This document shows, in pieces, positions 44,801 to 53,544 of a stretch of DNA of 64,000 nt (positions are counted from its first letter, which is position 1; each line of letters opens with the position of its first letter). The stretch is from Ectocarpus siliculosus (taxonomy: Eukaryota > Sar > Phaeophyceae > Ectocarpales > Ectocarpaceae). The stretch spans positions 40,511-104,510 of the forward strand of contig FN648626.1 in the NCBI GenBank assembly GCA_000310025.1, given 5' to 3'. Under the pieces are notes generated by a model. It worked only from the letters and a program-made list of their open reading frames with translations. It did no database searches and was not told where the DNA came from. A program made the position numbers and the translations under genes.

Positions 44801-47800
44801 GTTTGCAGTGTTATGGTTTCTCCTTGTAGCATGCTTCCGAATTCTGTTCTAGCATAGCACCTACGACAGACTCTATTTTCTACGTACATGACGCCACACA
44901 CGTGTCGTGATCTAAGGGCAAGACCTGTTCTGCACTGACTCGTTGTTTCAGTCTCGTCCTTGTATACAGCAGTAGCCTATGTGTTGAATAGGCAGAAGCA
45001 GGACACACGTTTGTAACGACACTTCTGCCGGTACAGTCCAACCGAAAGTAGCACCTTGGTTAAGTGCATCTGTTTCTATTTTTCTGCTTCCAAGTATTTT
45101 AATGGGAAATGGACAACAGTGGGTATACCCACGCCGTTCTCGGACATAAGTGGGTACTCGAAAATCCAGTACGCGCGCCCTCCATAGGCGACCCCCAGAC
45201 GACTCAAAACCCCATGCTGACACCTGGGCGACACAGCCAGGGACCATACCCAGCACGGGCATCGACCTTTTCCCACTGTCAGGCACACCTTTCTTTGGCC
45301 CTAATACCGCCGAGGCGCGCAAGGCCTCACCAGAGTGCCCACTTCTGTCGGACATCGCGGTGGGTACACCCAGCGGCGTCACCTAATTTTTTCATGTACC
45401 CAGTTGTGTCAATATTTTGACCCACTTTTTTTGTCCAAATTGTACCCACTTTTATCCCCTTACGGACAGCGGAAATCGACCTCCACGTCACCGCACGGCA
45501 GAACATCGACTGGCCTCGGAACGTCTCAGAATCTCCCAACACCGCGTCCATGGCATATTTCCTATCTATGGCTGCCGACTGCGGACCGACCGCGGAGGAA
45601 CATGTCAGAAACATGCCAGACACCTTCGGTGTCAGCACGGGAAGATGCCAGGCACGGGAAGATACCGGCGGCAAGCCCGGCAAGCAGCGCACTAACGGCA
45701 TGCCATAAATAAAGGCGTGACACGCAACGGACAACAAAACCAACGGGTGCGCATAAAGCAGCACAAGACACGCACACGCGCCACATACACAAGAAAACAC
45801 CGACCACCACTGCAAGTGCACACCGACTCGTGAGGGCAGCAGCAGCAGGTCGAGGCAGTTTACCACCCAACTACTACGTGATGTTAAAGGTATTCATATG
45901 CACGACATGTTGTATGTATATACGAAGTGCAAATCCGACCCGATATCCCGCGGTCGGTCCGCAGTCAGGAGCGATGGATAGGAAAGATGCCACGGATTCG
46001 GCGTTGGGAGATTCTGAGACGTTCCGAGGCCAGTCGATGTTCTGCCGTGCGGTGACGTGGAGGTCGATTTCCGCTCGATTTCCGCTGTCCGTAAGTGGAC
46101 AAAAGTGGGTACAATTTGGACAAAAGTGGGTCAAGATATAGAAAACATTAGGTGATGCCGCTGGGTGTACCCACCGCGATGTCCGACAGAAGTGGGCACT
46201 CTGGTGAGGCCTTGCGCGCCTCGGCGGTATTAGGGCCAAAGAAAGGTGTGCCTGACAGTGGGAAAACGTCGACGCCCGTGCTGTGTATGGTCCCTGGCTG
46301 TGTCGCCCAGGTGTCAGCATGGGGTTTTGAGTCGTCTGGGGGTCGCCTATGAAGGGCGCGCGCGCTGGATTTTCGAGTACCCACTTTTGTCCGAGAATGG
46401 CGTGGGTATACCCACCTTTGTCCATTTCCCTATTTAATCTGCTTCTACAGCAGTCCAGCCGGAATTCTGTTCGTTGCCTAAGCCAAAGGATCTAGAACTC
46501 TTTCCGACTTGCATTTTTTTTATTGAATGACTATCTTCTGATTGACTTCCGTTGCGGGGGAGTGTTGGAATATTCAATGTCAGTCATTAGGATATTTGTG
46601 CTGCTGTACCACCTAAGGAGTATTACCGGAATATTCTTCGGTGCATATGTTGATTCAGTAATCGGATCATTGTAAACACCTACGGGTTATACATTGAACC
46701 ATAGAAGTATGGTACATCGGACTGTCGTCCTATAAGATCTAGTAACGTTGTCATAGGTCGGATTCACCATCTACTACCGTGATCGGTACGTTGCAATAGC
46801 CCGTGTGTGTTTCCTTTTCGTGATGACAGTGGATGGTTCGCCCCCGTGGTGCTCGCTCTCACTCGCTCACTATGTTTTCTTCTCGCTTTTCTCCTTCTCT
46901 ACTTTCGGCCAACTAAGCGCCAATACAACCACATCATCTGGTCTATAACACAGGTGTACTTTACAGTCACTCTGTGAGCCTCTGCACACTGTTACTACAC
47001 AGTGGCCACTGCCAGGGATACAACCTACACAGGTTTACATCCCAACAATGTCAACACTCAAAAATTCTCCGTACGGAACTGGTGATCGCGGTGTTTCCAC
47101 CCAACAGGTGTACCTTCAAGCTGCGGCGTCGTCTCTTCGAAATTCGACCGAGGGTGTGGATGGCCCAAACTCCATCCTCGGCTTGTGGGTATCATCCGAC
47201 GACTCCAGCGTCGTACCGGAAGTAAAGGGGCTGGCTTCTAGATACTTTCCCAACGTTCAAGACGAGCGTGTGGTCTCAATTTCGTTCAAAATGAAAGCAC
47301 CTGGTCAGCACGGGAATAACGACGAACTGCCCACAACTTCCCATCTCATGGTTTGTACTACGTCTCGCGAATAGATTATGTAGTTTTAGCGAATCATTGC
47401 TGCCATAAATGTCAAGGTAGCTTCGTTGGTCAGGCAAACACCACCGTTCGCCGTTCACTCACTAAAAAAATCCAAACGTGTCTCGACGTTTTAGGTTTCA
47501 ATCGCGTTCGATCTTCAAGGCCAGTGTGGTCTACGATCAAGAGGATATTCAGCGTCGTTGGGAAACTTGAGTATTACTATCTGCTGCGGTAGATCTTCAC
47601 CGTCGGCATCCATCACATGCTCAGAGGAAGAAACTAAAACACAACCGTCGTTTTCGCTGCACTCAGACATACGAGCTGTACGTTGGACTGCATGCCGAGC
47701 TACACATGATGTCTCAAGCCGATGTCTTCGTCGGAACATACTCGTCCAACATTGGCCGGTTGGTTTATCTTTTCCGGGAGGTCAACGGGCTCCCGCGTTA

Positions 47801-47885
47801 CTCAACTCTCAGCGTGGATGACCCTACATGGCACTTCGGACGACGCGAGTTAGCCATGGCCGGTGACTTTGCCGCAGGCCTTTGA
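36266..47885 (+). CDS. Alpha-1,6-fucosyltransferase-like protein (GT23), split gene
   Basis: Recognised exons: 36266-36503 (ATG, hydrophobic signal anchor TVVVAVLFGFTATQA, ending at a GTGAGT donor), 37257-37349, 38599-38810, 38952-39027, 47108-47350 and 47625-47885 (TGA). Splice phases agree from 37257 onward (CAG|GTAGGT, AG|GTGCGG with phase 2 into the next exon, GAG|GTAAGG, acceptor cacccaacag). At least one exon between 36503 and 37257 is unresolved. The motif YVAIHVRRGDKV matches the GDP-fucose-binding HxRRxD segment of GT23 enzymes, and ADVFVGTYSSNIGRLVYLFR matches their C-terminal motif. Family knowledge: a Golgi type II enzyme transferring fucose from GDP-fucose to glycans. Substrate here is unknown. 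A 7.9 kb copia element sits in the 39028-47107 intron. Expression may be impaired, though no coding exon is disrupted by it. Confidence 0.68.
38455..38712 (+). repeat. 129 bp tandem duplication covering an acceptor and exon start
   Basis: Two adjacent copies (38455-38583 and 38584-38712) differ at only a few bases. Each contains the acceptor ttcccttag and the exon start encoding DHKMFDNVYTTRPCYVFAFN. The length is 43 codons. The first copy runs into a TAG inside the duplicated acceptor, so only the second joins the downstream exon. Confidence 0.85.
39185..40164 (+). repeat. 5' LTR of the copia element (interrupted)
   Basis: Starts atattgaatattcaatgtca (the first bases differ from the TGTTGG of the 3' LTR) and ends ggtttacatcacaaca. 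Removing the S insertion 39548-40028 and one ACTTT leaves about 494 bp, close to the 485 bp 3' LTR. Confidence 0.82.
39548..40028 (+). mobile_element. S retroposon, longest copy (481 bp), TSD ACTTT
   Basis: Interrupts the copia LTR between ctctACTTT (39543-39547) and ACTTTcggcc (40029-40033), a perfect 5 bp duplication. The 3' end is gtttttaatgtgaagacaat plus an AAC-repeat tail. Truncated copies with longer (AAC)n tails occur at 8331 and 14466, and the same body forms the left part of X. A simple-repeat tail with 5' truncation is typical of LINE/SINE retroposition. A T-rich middle and gggaatcgaccccgtc near the end could be a decayed pol III B-box region, but I do not claim a tRNA origin. Confidence 0.72.
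40708..41990 (+). pseudogene. Copia gag, inactivated
   Basis: Begins near the ATGATGGATCAGCCC context. Early on, gaaaaatggaaagctgatgc is duplicated in tandem (40795-40855), breaking the frame. The segment encoding VRKDVLVKKFRAMTMEDDED, LRLADK and FILDQLPPYYERIKYQAES is typical of the copia Gag (UBN2-like) domain. It contains in-frame stops at 41392 and 41650. A degenerate knuckle (FCTFC*KNG) and a (CAA)n tract (41853-41985) follow. Confidence 0.75.
42054..42653 (+). pseudogene. Copia aspartic protease region
   Basis: A 199-codon open segment of the copia polyprotein. FTMTVDTGVSSHFLD holds the D-T/S-G active-site triad of copia proteases, and the later LGRHLFSGGTATKHGVGVLF fits the second half of the fold. 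Such proteases cleave the Gag-Pol polyprotein. The segment is open but separated from gag by stops and from the rest of pol by a deletion. Confidence 0.78.
42714..43235 (+). pseudogene. Copia integrase remnant with core deletion
   Basis: VFSTGLIGPISPPALGG corresponds to the start of the integrase core (the first catalytic Asp position reads Gly). It is followed at once by NTPQQNSISEREGRTI, which belongs to the end of the core. The intervening roughly 150 residues, including the second Asp, are gone. After this comes an acidic linker (SEKSVFDVEDEPDPPDEDF), usual between integrase and reverse transcriptase. The frame reaches the MITE-H insertion at 43236. Confidence 0.75.
43236..44032. mobile_element. 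MITE-H, 797 bp, inserted in copia pol, TSD TGA
   Basis: Terminal inverted repeats GGGTCGTTCTTAACGAAGAA (left) and, on the other strand, GGGTCGGTCTTAACGAAGAA (right). The 3 bp duplication TGA occupies 43233-43235 and 44033-44035. Removing the element and one TGA rejoins the pol reading frame exactly. It is close to the 1565 copy in sequence and orientation. Confidence 0.88.
44036..44405 (+). pseudogene. Copia reverse transcriptase, N-terminal fragment
   Basis: Encodes TYKQAMASPQTTQWQKAMRK, ELDSLNDHEVADL and VPAGYSIIGARWLFRVKMK, the standard opening of copia RVT_2 domains (a K-W/R-A-M-x-E-x-x-x-L block, then G-x-R/K-W-V-F-K-x-K). It ends at a stop near 44403, before any catalytic Asp. Palm motifs and RNase H are absent downstream. 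Confidence 0.78.
45104..46430. mobile_element. Foldback / long-TIR transposon, 1327 bp, TSD about 8-9 bp
   Basis: Two arms of about 490 bp are inverted copies of each other (45104-45596 and about 45950-46430), starting gggaaatggacaa and ending ttgtccatttccc, with a non-repeated centre of about 350 bp. Short direct duplications tattttaat (45095-45103) and tatttaat (46431-46438) flank it. No transposase is visible; the centre has only short frames. Long inverted repeats with an 8-9 bp duplication suggest a Mutator-like or hAT-like non-autonomous element. The class is inferred. The arms contain repeated ccca-cttttgtcc motifs. Confidence 0.82.
46552..46562 (+). promoter_or_regulatory. Polypurine tract of the copia element
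   Basis: The stretch ttgcgggggag lies immediately before the TGTTGGAATATTC start of the 3' LTR, the expected position of the plus-strand DNA primer in LTR retrotransposons. Confidence 0.7.
46563..47047 (+). repeat. 3' LTR of the copia element
   Basis: 485 bp, TGTTGGAATATTCAATGTCA ... GGTTTACATCCCAACA, with TG...CA termini in inverted TGTTGG/CCAACA form. Followed by the second ATGTC of the target duplication. Confidence 0.88.
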
Positions 47886-48249
47886 CGAACAAATAGAAGT
47901 GGAAAAACATACAGTGGTGCAAATTAGCTTTGCGACCCGGGTGTACACGTGATTAGCCTCAGTGTGCGTACAGGGGTCGGCAAATGTTGATGCTTTGGAG
48001 TCTCCAACACGGCCGCGTTCTCTGTCTTCCAATGGGATTCAGACAAACGCAAAACGTATTGAACCGCAGTCTATCGACTGTTGCCCATGATACTTTCTTG
48101 GGGATTCCGGCAGTTGTTGGAAACAGGTTTGTATAGTGCAGGCAGGTTGTACATCGAAATCGTCAGATTCGTTTCGGCAGGTTGTCTTGTGCTATGCTAT
48201 TCGAAGGTGGCCGTGTGGTGGGGCACTATCACCATGGTTCGTTGGCGTT
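47886..48249. other. 3' flank of the fucosyltransferase gene
   Basis: No gene recognised. It would contain the 3' UTR of the upstream gene. No canonical AATAAA is seen close to the stop codon. Confidence 0.35.
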
Positions 48250-49060
48250 TTTCAGACCGTAAGATGAATGACGTCAGCGTAAGATTCAGGAGTTTTTCCG
48301 AGACATGTGCCAGCCTGTCCAGTATGCGGGTGGGTCTGATTTGGCATTAACATTGGCTGATTTGCGCGGATGCAAGACGTTAGGAAAGCAGCAAGAAATA
48401 CAAAGGAATCAGCCACAAGCTGCATCTCGTGTTGTCCTCGGCATATCACATACTCTTCCGTAGTGCCCAGGTAGGCCGCAGTTGTGGCAAATAACTTCTG
48501 CTCGTTCCGACTTCGACTACTGACATTGCCACTCCACGCCCAGCCATTATGCCCATATTGTTGCGACACAGGTCGTCCCAATACATGCGGCGGAGAACTG
48601 ACTGAACGTTTGGCAGTTCACGTTCCAAATCTTCCAAGTCACCACCTTGACATCGTTGTACTCCGCTGTACGCCCTTGGCGAATGATGTCCTCGAAGCGC
48701 CAGTCGGGAATTGACTCCCCTATCTTGTGTTGCCGTTCACGCAGCCGTGTTACCTCCTCGATGTAGTTGTCCGAGTTTCGTCCCAAAGTCATGCTGGTGG
48801 TCGCTAGAGGCTCTCTTGTGACACGGATGGTCTCGTCGGTGATGTTCAAATCCTTCGCCTCGAGCTCTTGCACCGCCACCTGTCTGTTGCCTCTGCCACG
48901 GATGCCTTCCGTGTGCTTTGTCGCCAGCAGAGCCGCCGGTTTGTCGTTGAGGGGGAAGATAACGTACACGGGTGGCCCACACACCAGGTTGTGGGGCACT
49001 TTTGCCAGCCTCCATCTTCAATTATTTTGGCACGAGTTGCAACCTCCCCACCTTGGGTAA
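48250..49060 (-). pseudogene. Copia-type gag fragment with zinc knuckle
   Basis: The minus strand encodes, across shifted frames, LEAKDLNITDETIRVTRE, RLRERQHKIGESIPDWRFED, VQSVLRRMYWDDLCRNN and, at about 48490-48448, a complete CCHC knuckle C-HN-C-GLPG-H-YGRV-C. This order is that of a copia Gag polyprotein end. It differs from the gag at 40.7 kb, so it is a second family or a distant copy. Frameshifts make it non-functional, and no pol follows on this strand. Confidence 0.6.
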
Positions 49061-49640
49061 TCCTTGCAATGCAACGATGGCCAGGTTGTGCAAGGTGTAC
49101 CCTTTCTTGGAGGTTGCGCGTTGTTTGCAAGCCGTATAGGGGGCAGGTTGCCGATGGTAGTGCACGGTGTACCCTTTCTTGGTGGTTGGTGCTCTATAAC
49201 AAGCCGGATAGGAGGCAGGTTGCCGATGGTAATACAAGTTGTACCCTTTCTTGGTGGTTGGTGCGCTGCTAACAAGCCGGATTGGGGTCAAGCTGTCGAT
49301 GGTGGCGCAAGGGGTACCATTTCTTGTGGTTGGTGCACTGCTTACAAGCTGGACAGCGGGCAGACTGCCGATGGCAGCGTAAGGTGTACCTTTTCTTGGA
49401 GGTTGGCGCGCCATGCACAAGTCGGTTAGGGGGGAGGTTGCCTATGGTATGACAAGGTGTACCCTTTTCTTCAGGTTGGCGCGCTTCGCACAAGCCGGTT
49501 GGGGGGCAGGTTGCCTGTAATAGTGCAAGGTGTACCCTCTCTTGCAGGTTGGCGCGTTGCGCATACGCCGGTAGGGGGCAGGTTGCGTATTGCAATGCGT
49601 ACCCTTTCATAGAGGTTGTGCACGATGCGGCCTGTCTACA
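49060..49640. repeat. Minisatellite of about eight 72-73 bp units
   Basis: The anchor gtaccctttcttgg recurs near 49097, 49169, 49241, 49314, 49386, 49459, 49532 and 49599, that is every 72-73 bp, with one shorter last step. Each unit also has ggttggcgcg-like, caagccggttgggggg-like and caggttgcc blocks. The 72 bp length keeps frames open on both strands (for example 49661-49269 minus), which explains the apparent proteins there. It abuts the gag relic. Confidence 0.85.
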
Positions 49641-49723
49641 ACAAACAGCAGTGCTCAACACCGTGGTGGCGGGTTCAATTCCCCTTCACTACGTTTTTTT
49701 TTGTTCTTGTTTCATTGTGATAG

Positions 49724-50115
49724 CAACTCGACGAGTATCGTCGCGTTGCCTATATGAAGCTTTCCAGTTTTACAGCCGTTAATAAAGTCGAGGGCGCACA
49801 CCGCGACACGCTCGCCCACCAAGCACGACAAAGAGTTCTATACACAGAGTAGATGACATAAGATATCACACCCGGTTAACAATTTTTTATTTTCAAACCT
49901 CGATTACTCCATAGCAGAAATCGTGGCCGGGCAGTATTGGCACCGATAGCTTTCCGAAACAAACCTATCGTTTGACATCCTCGTCGTCGTGGACTAACAT
50001 TATTAGCTGTGAATATTGATGGTGCGATATATTTTTGTCACCTACCACTGCCGGTACATGCCAGGCATAAGAACAACGAGCACCCTCCATACTCCAGTAA
50101 GTAAGTTACTGTAGT
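49724..50115 (-). repeat. X repeat body, minus-strand copy
   Basis: Reverse complement of X: it starts with gcaactcgacgagtatcgtc and continues through the block that reads gttaatgaagtcgagggcgc in other copies, to ccggtacatgccaggcataa, ending directly against the Y unit at 50117. Confidence 0.75.
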
Positions 50116-50116
50116 T

Positions 50117-52995
50117 CTGAAGCTTTAGCTTCAGTCTCATATTTCAATATCCGTGGGTTGAACTTTTATTCGCATAGCCCAACCCTTGCCTGACCCTGTC
50201 TCAAATGCCAATCTCGAGCTACAGTGTAAATCTCGTGGCGCCCGAAGTATGGTTCGGTAGGCAATCGCGAACCGTTACCCCTCCCCGAGTTTCAGGGGCT
50301 TCCACCTGCTGTGGCCGACATGACTCGGCCTGGACTGTTCCTTGTCTGTGTCGCCATGGGAACGGCCGGTTGAACAGCGAAAGAGGGTCCTGCGTGCTGC
50401 GCGCCACAATATTTGTTTTTTTTTGTGATTTTCTTCGTGAGTGACCATGCTGCTGATGCAGAATTGCTTCAGACAAGGTTGTGATATTGTGTCTGTCGCT
50501 TTGGGGTGCTCGCGTCGCGTAGTATGCGATGCGCGTCGCTTACTTTGTCGCCTGTTGTGTCGTTATACATGAAAAGCAACAGCAGCACAACAACAATTGA
50601 GACAGACAACAACAGGCCTCTTTTCTCTCTTGCTGCATAATATGCATGGATGGGTGGATGCAATAATAGTCTAAGCGGCATATTGGATGGGTGGCATACA
50701 TCGAATAGGTGTTGATCCTTTTCGAGTCTGCTGCGTAGTCAGTCGTAACTTGAGCGATAAGGTAGATGGCAGCACAATCTTATTTACAACAGAGAGTGAA
50801 GTATGGCAACCAACAGTCTGCTGCTCTGTGCAGCGGTGCACATCTATCGCGGACGGACTAGTTCGTCCGTGTAGTCACGTTTTTTGTTCTCACTTCGTCA
50901 CAGAAGGATGAAAGTCCGCACTACTCTAATCTAGTTCCAACTCGGCGACTTGGTTGTTGTGTTTGTTGTTGCTGAGCCCACTTCGGATACCGCCGTTCGG
51001 TACATATGTCTGACAGCCTGCGGTGGGCCAAAGGGACGAGAGTGAGTGAGTGCCTTCTCGAGAGTGAATGCCTTGTCTTCTCTCCGCTCTCTTCTTTTAG
51101 TCTACCTGTCTCTCTCTCGTCTTTCGCCGGTGGGGTCTCAACCATATCGAACTACGTCAACCGCAGTGGTTTCGCATCTTGCTGAGTAAGAGACTACCCG
51201 TGCACCGGGCTGCTGCATGAGAGGCGATGTGCGCTACCTGTTTTATGTCAAGCAATAGACTTAACTTGGGGCCCTACCTAATGCTGGACATGCAGTGCTA
51301 TGTGACATGTTCCAGCGGCCCAGAGCGAGCGACGACCACGGTGGGTTTTCTATGCTTCTTTTGCCTCGTCCCTCAAGCCTGTTCGCCTGGCTCACGTGTC
51401 TTTGATCTTTTCTTTTTTTTTTCATGCTTTGTTTGTTGGGGTCCCCCAGCCACCCCCGCCCACCATTAATGTTTGTTGGGAGGGGTGTTTACTTGCCATG
51501 TTCATGACTGGGCCCCGGACTTGTTACTCGCACCCCGTCCATTCCACTTGTCAACACACCACCACATCCTATTGTACCATGCCCAACGACACGTCCAAGG
51601 CCTGGGGAATTTTGAAGCTTTATGTAGCTTCAGTCTCATCGTTCGAGTTTGAACGGCTTCCGCCTCCTGTGGCCGGCAAGAGTCAGCCTTGACTGTTCCT
51701 TGCCTGTTTCGCCATGGAATCGGCCGGTTGAACAGCGAAAAAGGGTCCTGCGTGCTGCGCGCCACAATTTGTTTTTTTTGCGTTTGTTTGTTCTTGAGTG
51801 ACAATGGTAGTAGTACACATGCGGCTGCTGCTGCGGTTTCTGCTGTTTATGGTCGGAATGTGCTGCAATGGTCGTACGGTTATCGTAGTCAGGTTTGACA
51901 ACAACAGTCTACTCGTTCGTATAGCGGTAGCGGTGCGCATCTATCGCGACGGCAAGCGCATTGAGATAATAGTTCGTCCGTCGTGCTTCTAGTCTACACA
52001 GTCTACAGACAGAGTTGTTGCTGAGCGCACATCGGATGTCGCCGTTCGTTACACGTGTTCAAGCCTGCGGTGGACCAGAGGGATGAGAGTGAGCGTCTTC
52101 TCGACCAGAGTTCGTGCCTTGTCTTCTCGAGTCTCTCTTCCTTTAGTCTATCTACCTCTCTCTCTCTCTGTTGCATTTTCGCCGTTAGGGTCCCCAATAA
52201 CATCAAACGTCAACGGCAATCGTTTTCCGTCTTGCTGAGTAGGAGGCTACCCGTGTACCCGGCTGCTGCATGTGAGGCAATGTGCGCCGCCTCTTTCCGT
52301 CAAGCAATACGCATGGCCCCTACGGTTCGCCGCACATGCAGTGCTGTGTGACAGCTTCCAGCGGTTCAGAGCGTCGACGGTGTTTTTCGCCGGTAGAGCC
52401 CCAGCACAACGCGAACCCCCCGACTGTTTCATTGTTTTTGGGTCCCCCACTCGCCCACCCATCCATGAATTTCAGCAGTTTTCGTTGGGGGGATGTTTTT
52501 CTTTTCATCATGTCCATGACGTGGTGCCCCGAGCGAGTATGGCTCGTTAGGGACTCGCAAACCATGACCCTTCCCCGAGTTTGAGCATCAGCTTCGGCCT
52601 CCTGTGACGGACAAGAAGAAGACCGGAAATTGTCTCACCATACAAACAACAGTAGTTGTGGTCAGTTGAAAAAAAGAGGGTCCGGTCCGGGGAAGATTTT
52701 GTTTGTATGTTTCCCTGCCGACAAATGAAAATATAACCTCGGCTACGGCAGTGCAAATGTCATGGCGCCTCAAGTAAGTACGGTTCCGTAGGGAATTGCA
52801 AATCACGACCCCTCCCCGACTTTGAGTATAGCTTCCGCCTCCTGCGGAGGATAAGACCGACCGACGTCAAACCCTAGATTTTGTCCGTCTGTGTCGCCAT
52901 GTCGTCGCCATCCACGAACAGCAATTGGAGAGTCACAATAAAGAGGGTCCGCTTCGCCACCAAGAAAACAGTTTTCGTTTTCGATTCCATGCATC
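50117..52995 (+). repeat. Y repeat cluster 3, duplicate of cluster 2
   Basis: Units at 50117 (starting with the perfect ctgaagctttagcttcag hairpin), about 51612 and about 52540. Parallel to 24357-27500 along its length, including the internal unit boundaries, but shorter in the second unit (51650-51690 lacks the tatggttcggtgtgg part). No coding. Confidence 0.75.
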
Positions 52996-53540
52996 GGGTA
53001 TAGCGGGTAACCACGGGTGTGGACGCACACCACTGGCCCTCGTTTGTCGCCAATAATGAGAAAGTAGCGGGAGGGAGAAAAATACGTCTATTCTTGAGAT
53101 GAGTCCCGTATGTGTCGCATCTCGTGAGCGAGGTATTCATCCAGCTCCTCTTTCTTCTTCTCGATCATATATTTGCACAGACCGCGTGCCGTTTCCCCCA
53201 AGGGAGACTTCCACCGCCGGCGGGGGGTCTGCCTCCGCCAGCCGGGCCGTCAGAAGGTCCGAATTGGAGGGCAGGGCGTTGCTGAGGTGTACTTGGGTGC
53301 ATGGGTTTTGGTCGAACCGCCCAGCCATTTTCGGGTTGGGGAAAGAAAAACCGGGTACTACTCCTCCGGGGGGTGAGTAGCCAAGATCGGGTGCACCCGG
53401 TGGAAAGGCGGTGAAGGTCGGGTAGGGGCGGGCGTCGGCCAATCAGATGGTGGCATGCGGCCGCTCTCAGCAGCATCTTGTAGGGGTACCTGATTATGGC
53501 CGGCCGTGTTTGGACCGGGTGTACCCGATTTTGGCCACTG
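52996..53540. other. GC-rich spacer, no gene recognised
   Basis: Contains ccgccggcggggggtctgcc and several gggtgtaccc-type stretches (53500-53530). The minus frame 53581-53165 is proline/arginine-rich without a domain. Confidence 0.35.
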
Positions 53541-53544
53541 CTCT

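Larger units (their letters stand above)
39185..47047 (+). mobile_element. Degenerate Ty1/copia retrotransposon with three nested insertions, TSD ATGTC
   Basis: 7863 bp between a perfect 5 bp duplication ATGTC (39180-39184 and 47048-47052). LTRs are 39185-40164 (enlarged by an insertion) and 46563-47047. Just after the 5' LTR, gattatcagctc is a candidate primer-binding site (decayed form of the initiator-Met type used by many copia elements). The 3' LTR is preceded by gttgcgggggag, a polypurine tract. Internal order: gag, protease, integrase remnant, start of reverse transcriptase, then non-coding. Most of integrase, reverse transcriptase and RNase H is missing, so it is not autonomous. Nested guests are at 39548, 43236 and 45104. 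It lies in an intron of the fucosyltransferase-like gene, in the same orientation. Confidence 0.88.

Noticed and set aside
45335-45870. Frames of 125-179 codons on both strands at 45.3-45.9 kb
   Set aside because: They lie in the arms and centre of the foldback element. The equivalent frames in the other arm are interrupted, and no domain is visible.
49660-49695. tRNA-like B-box (gggttcaattcc) next to the minisatellite
   Set aside because: The flanking bases do not form a T-stem or acceptor stem, and no anticodon arm could be placed.
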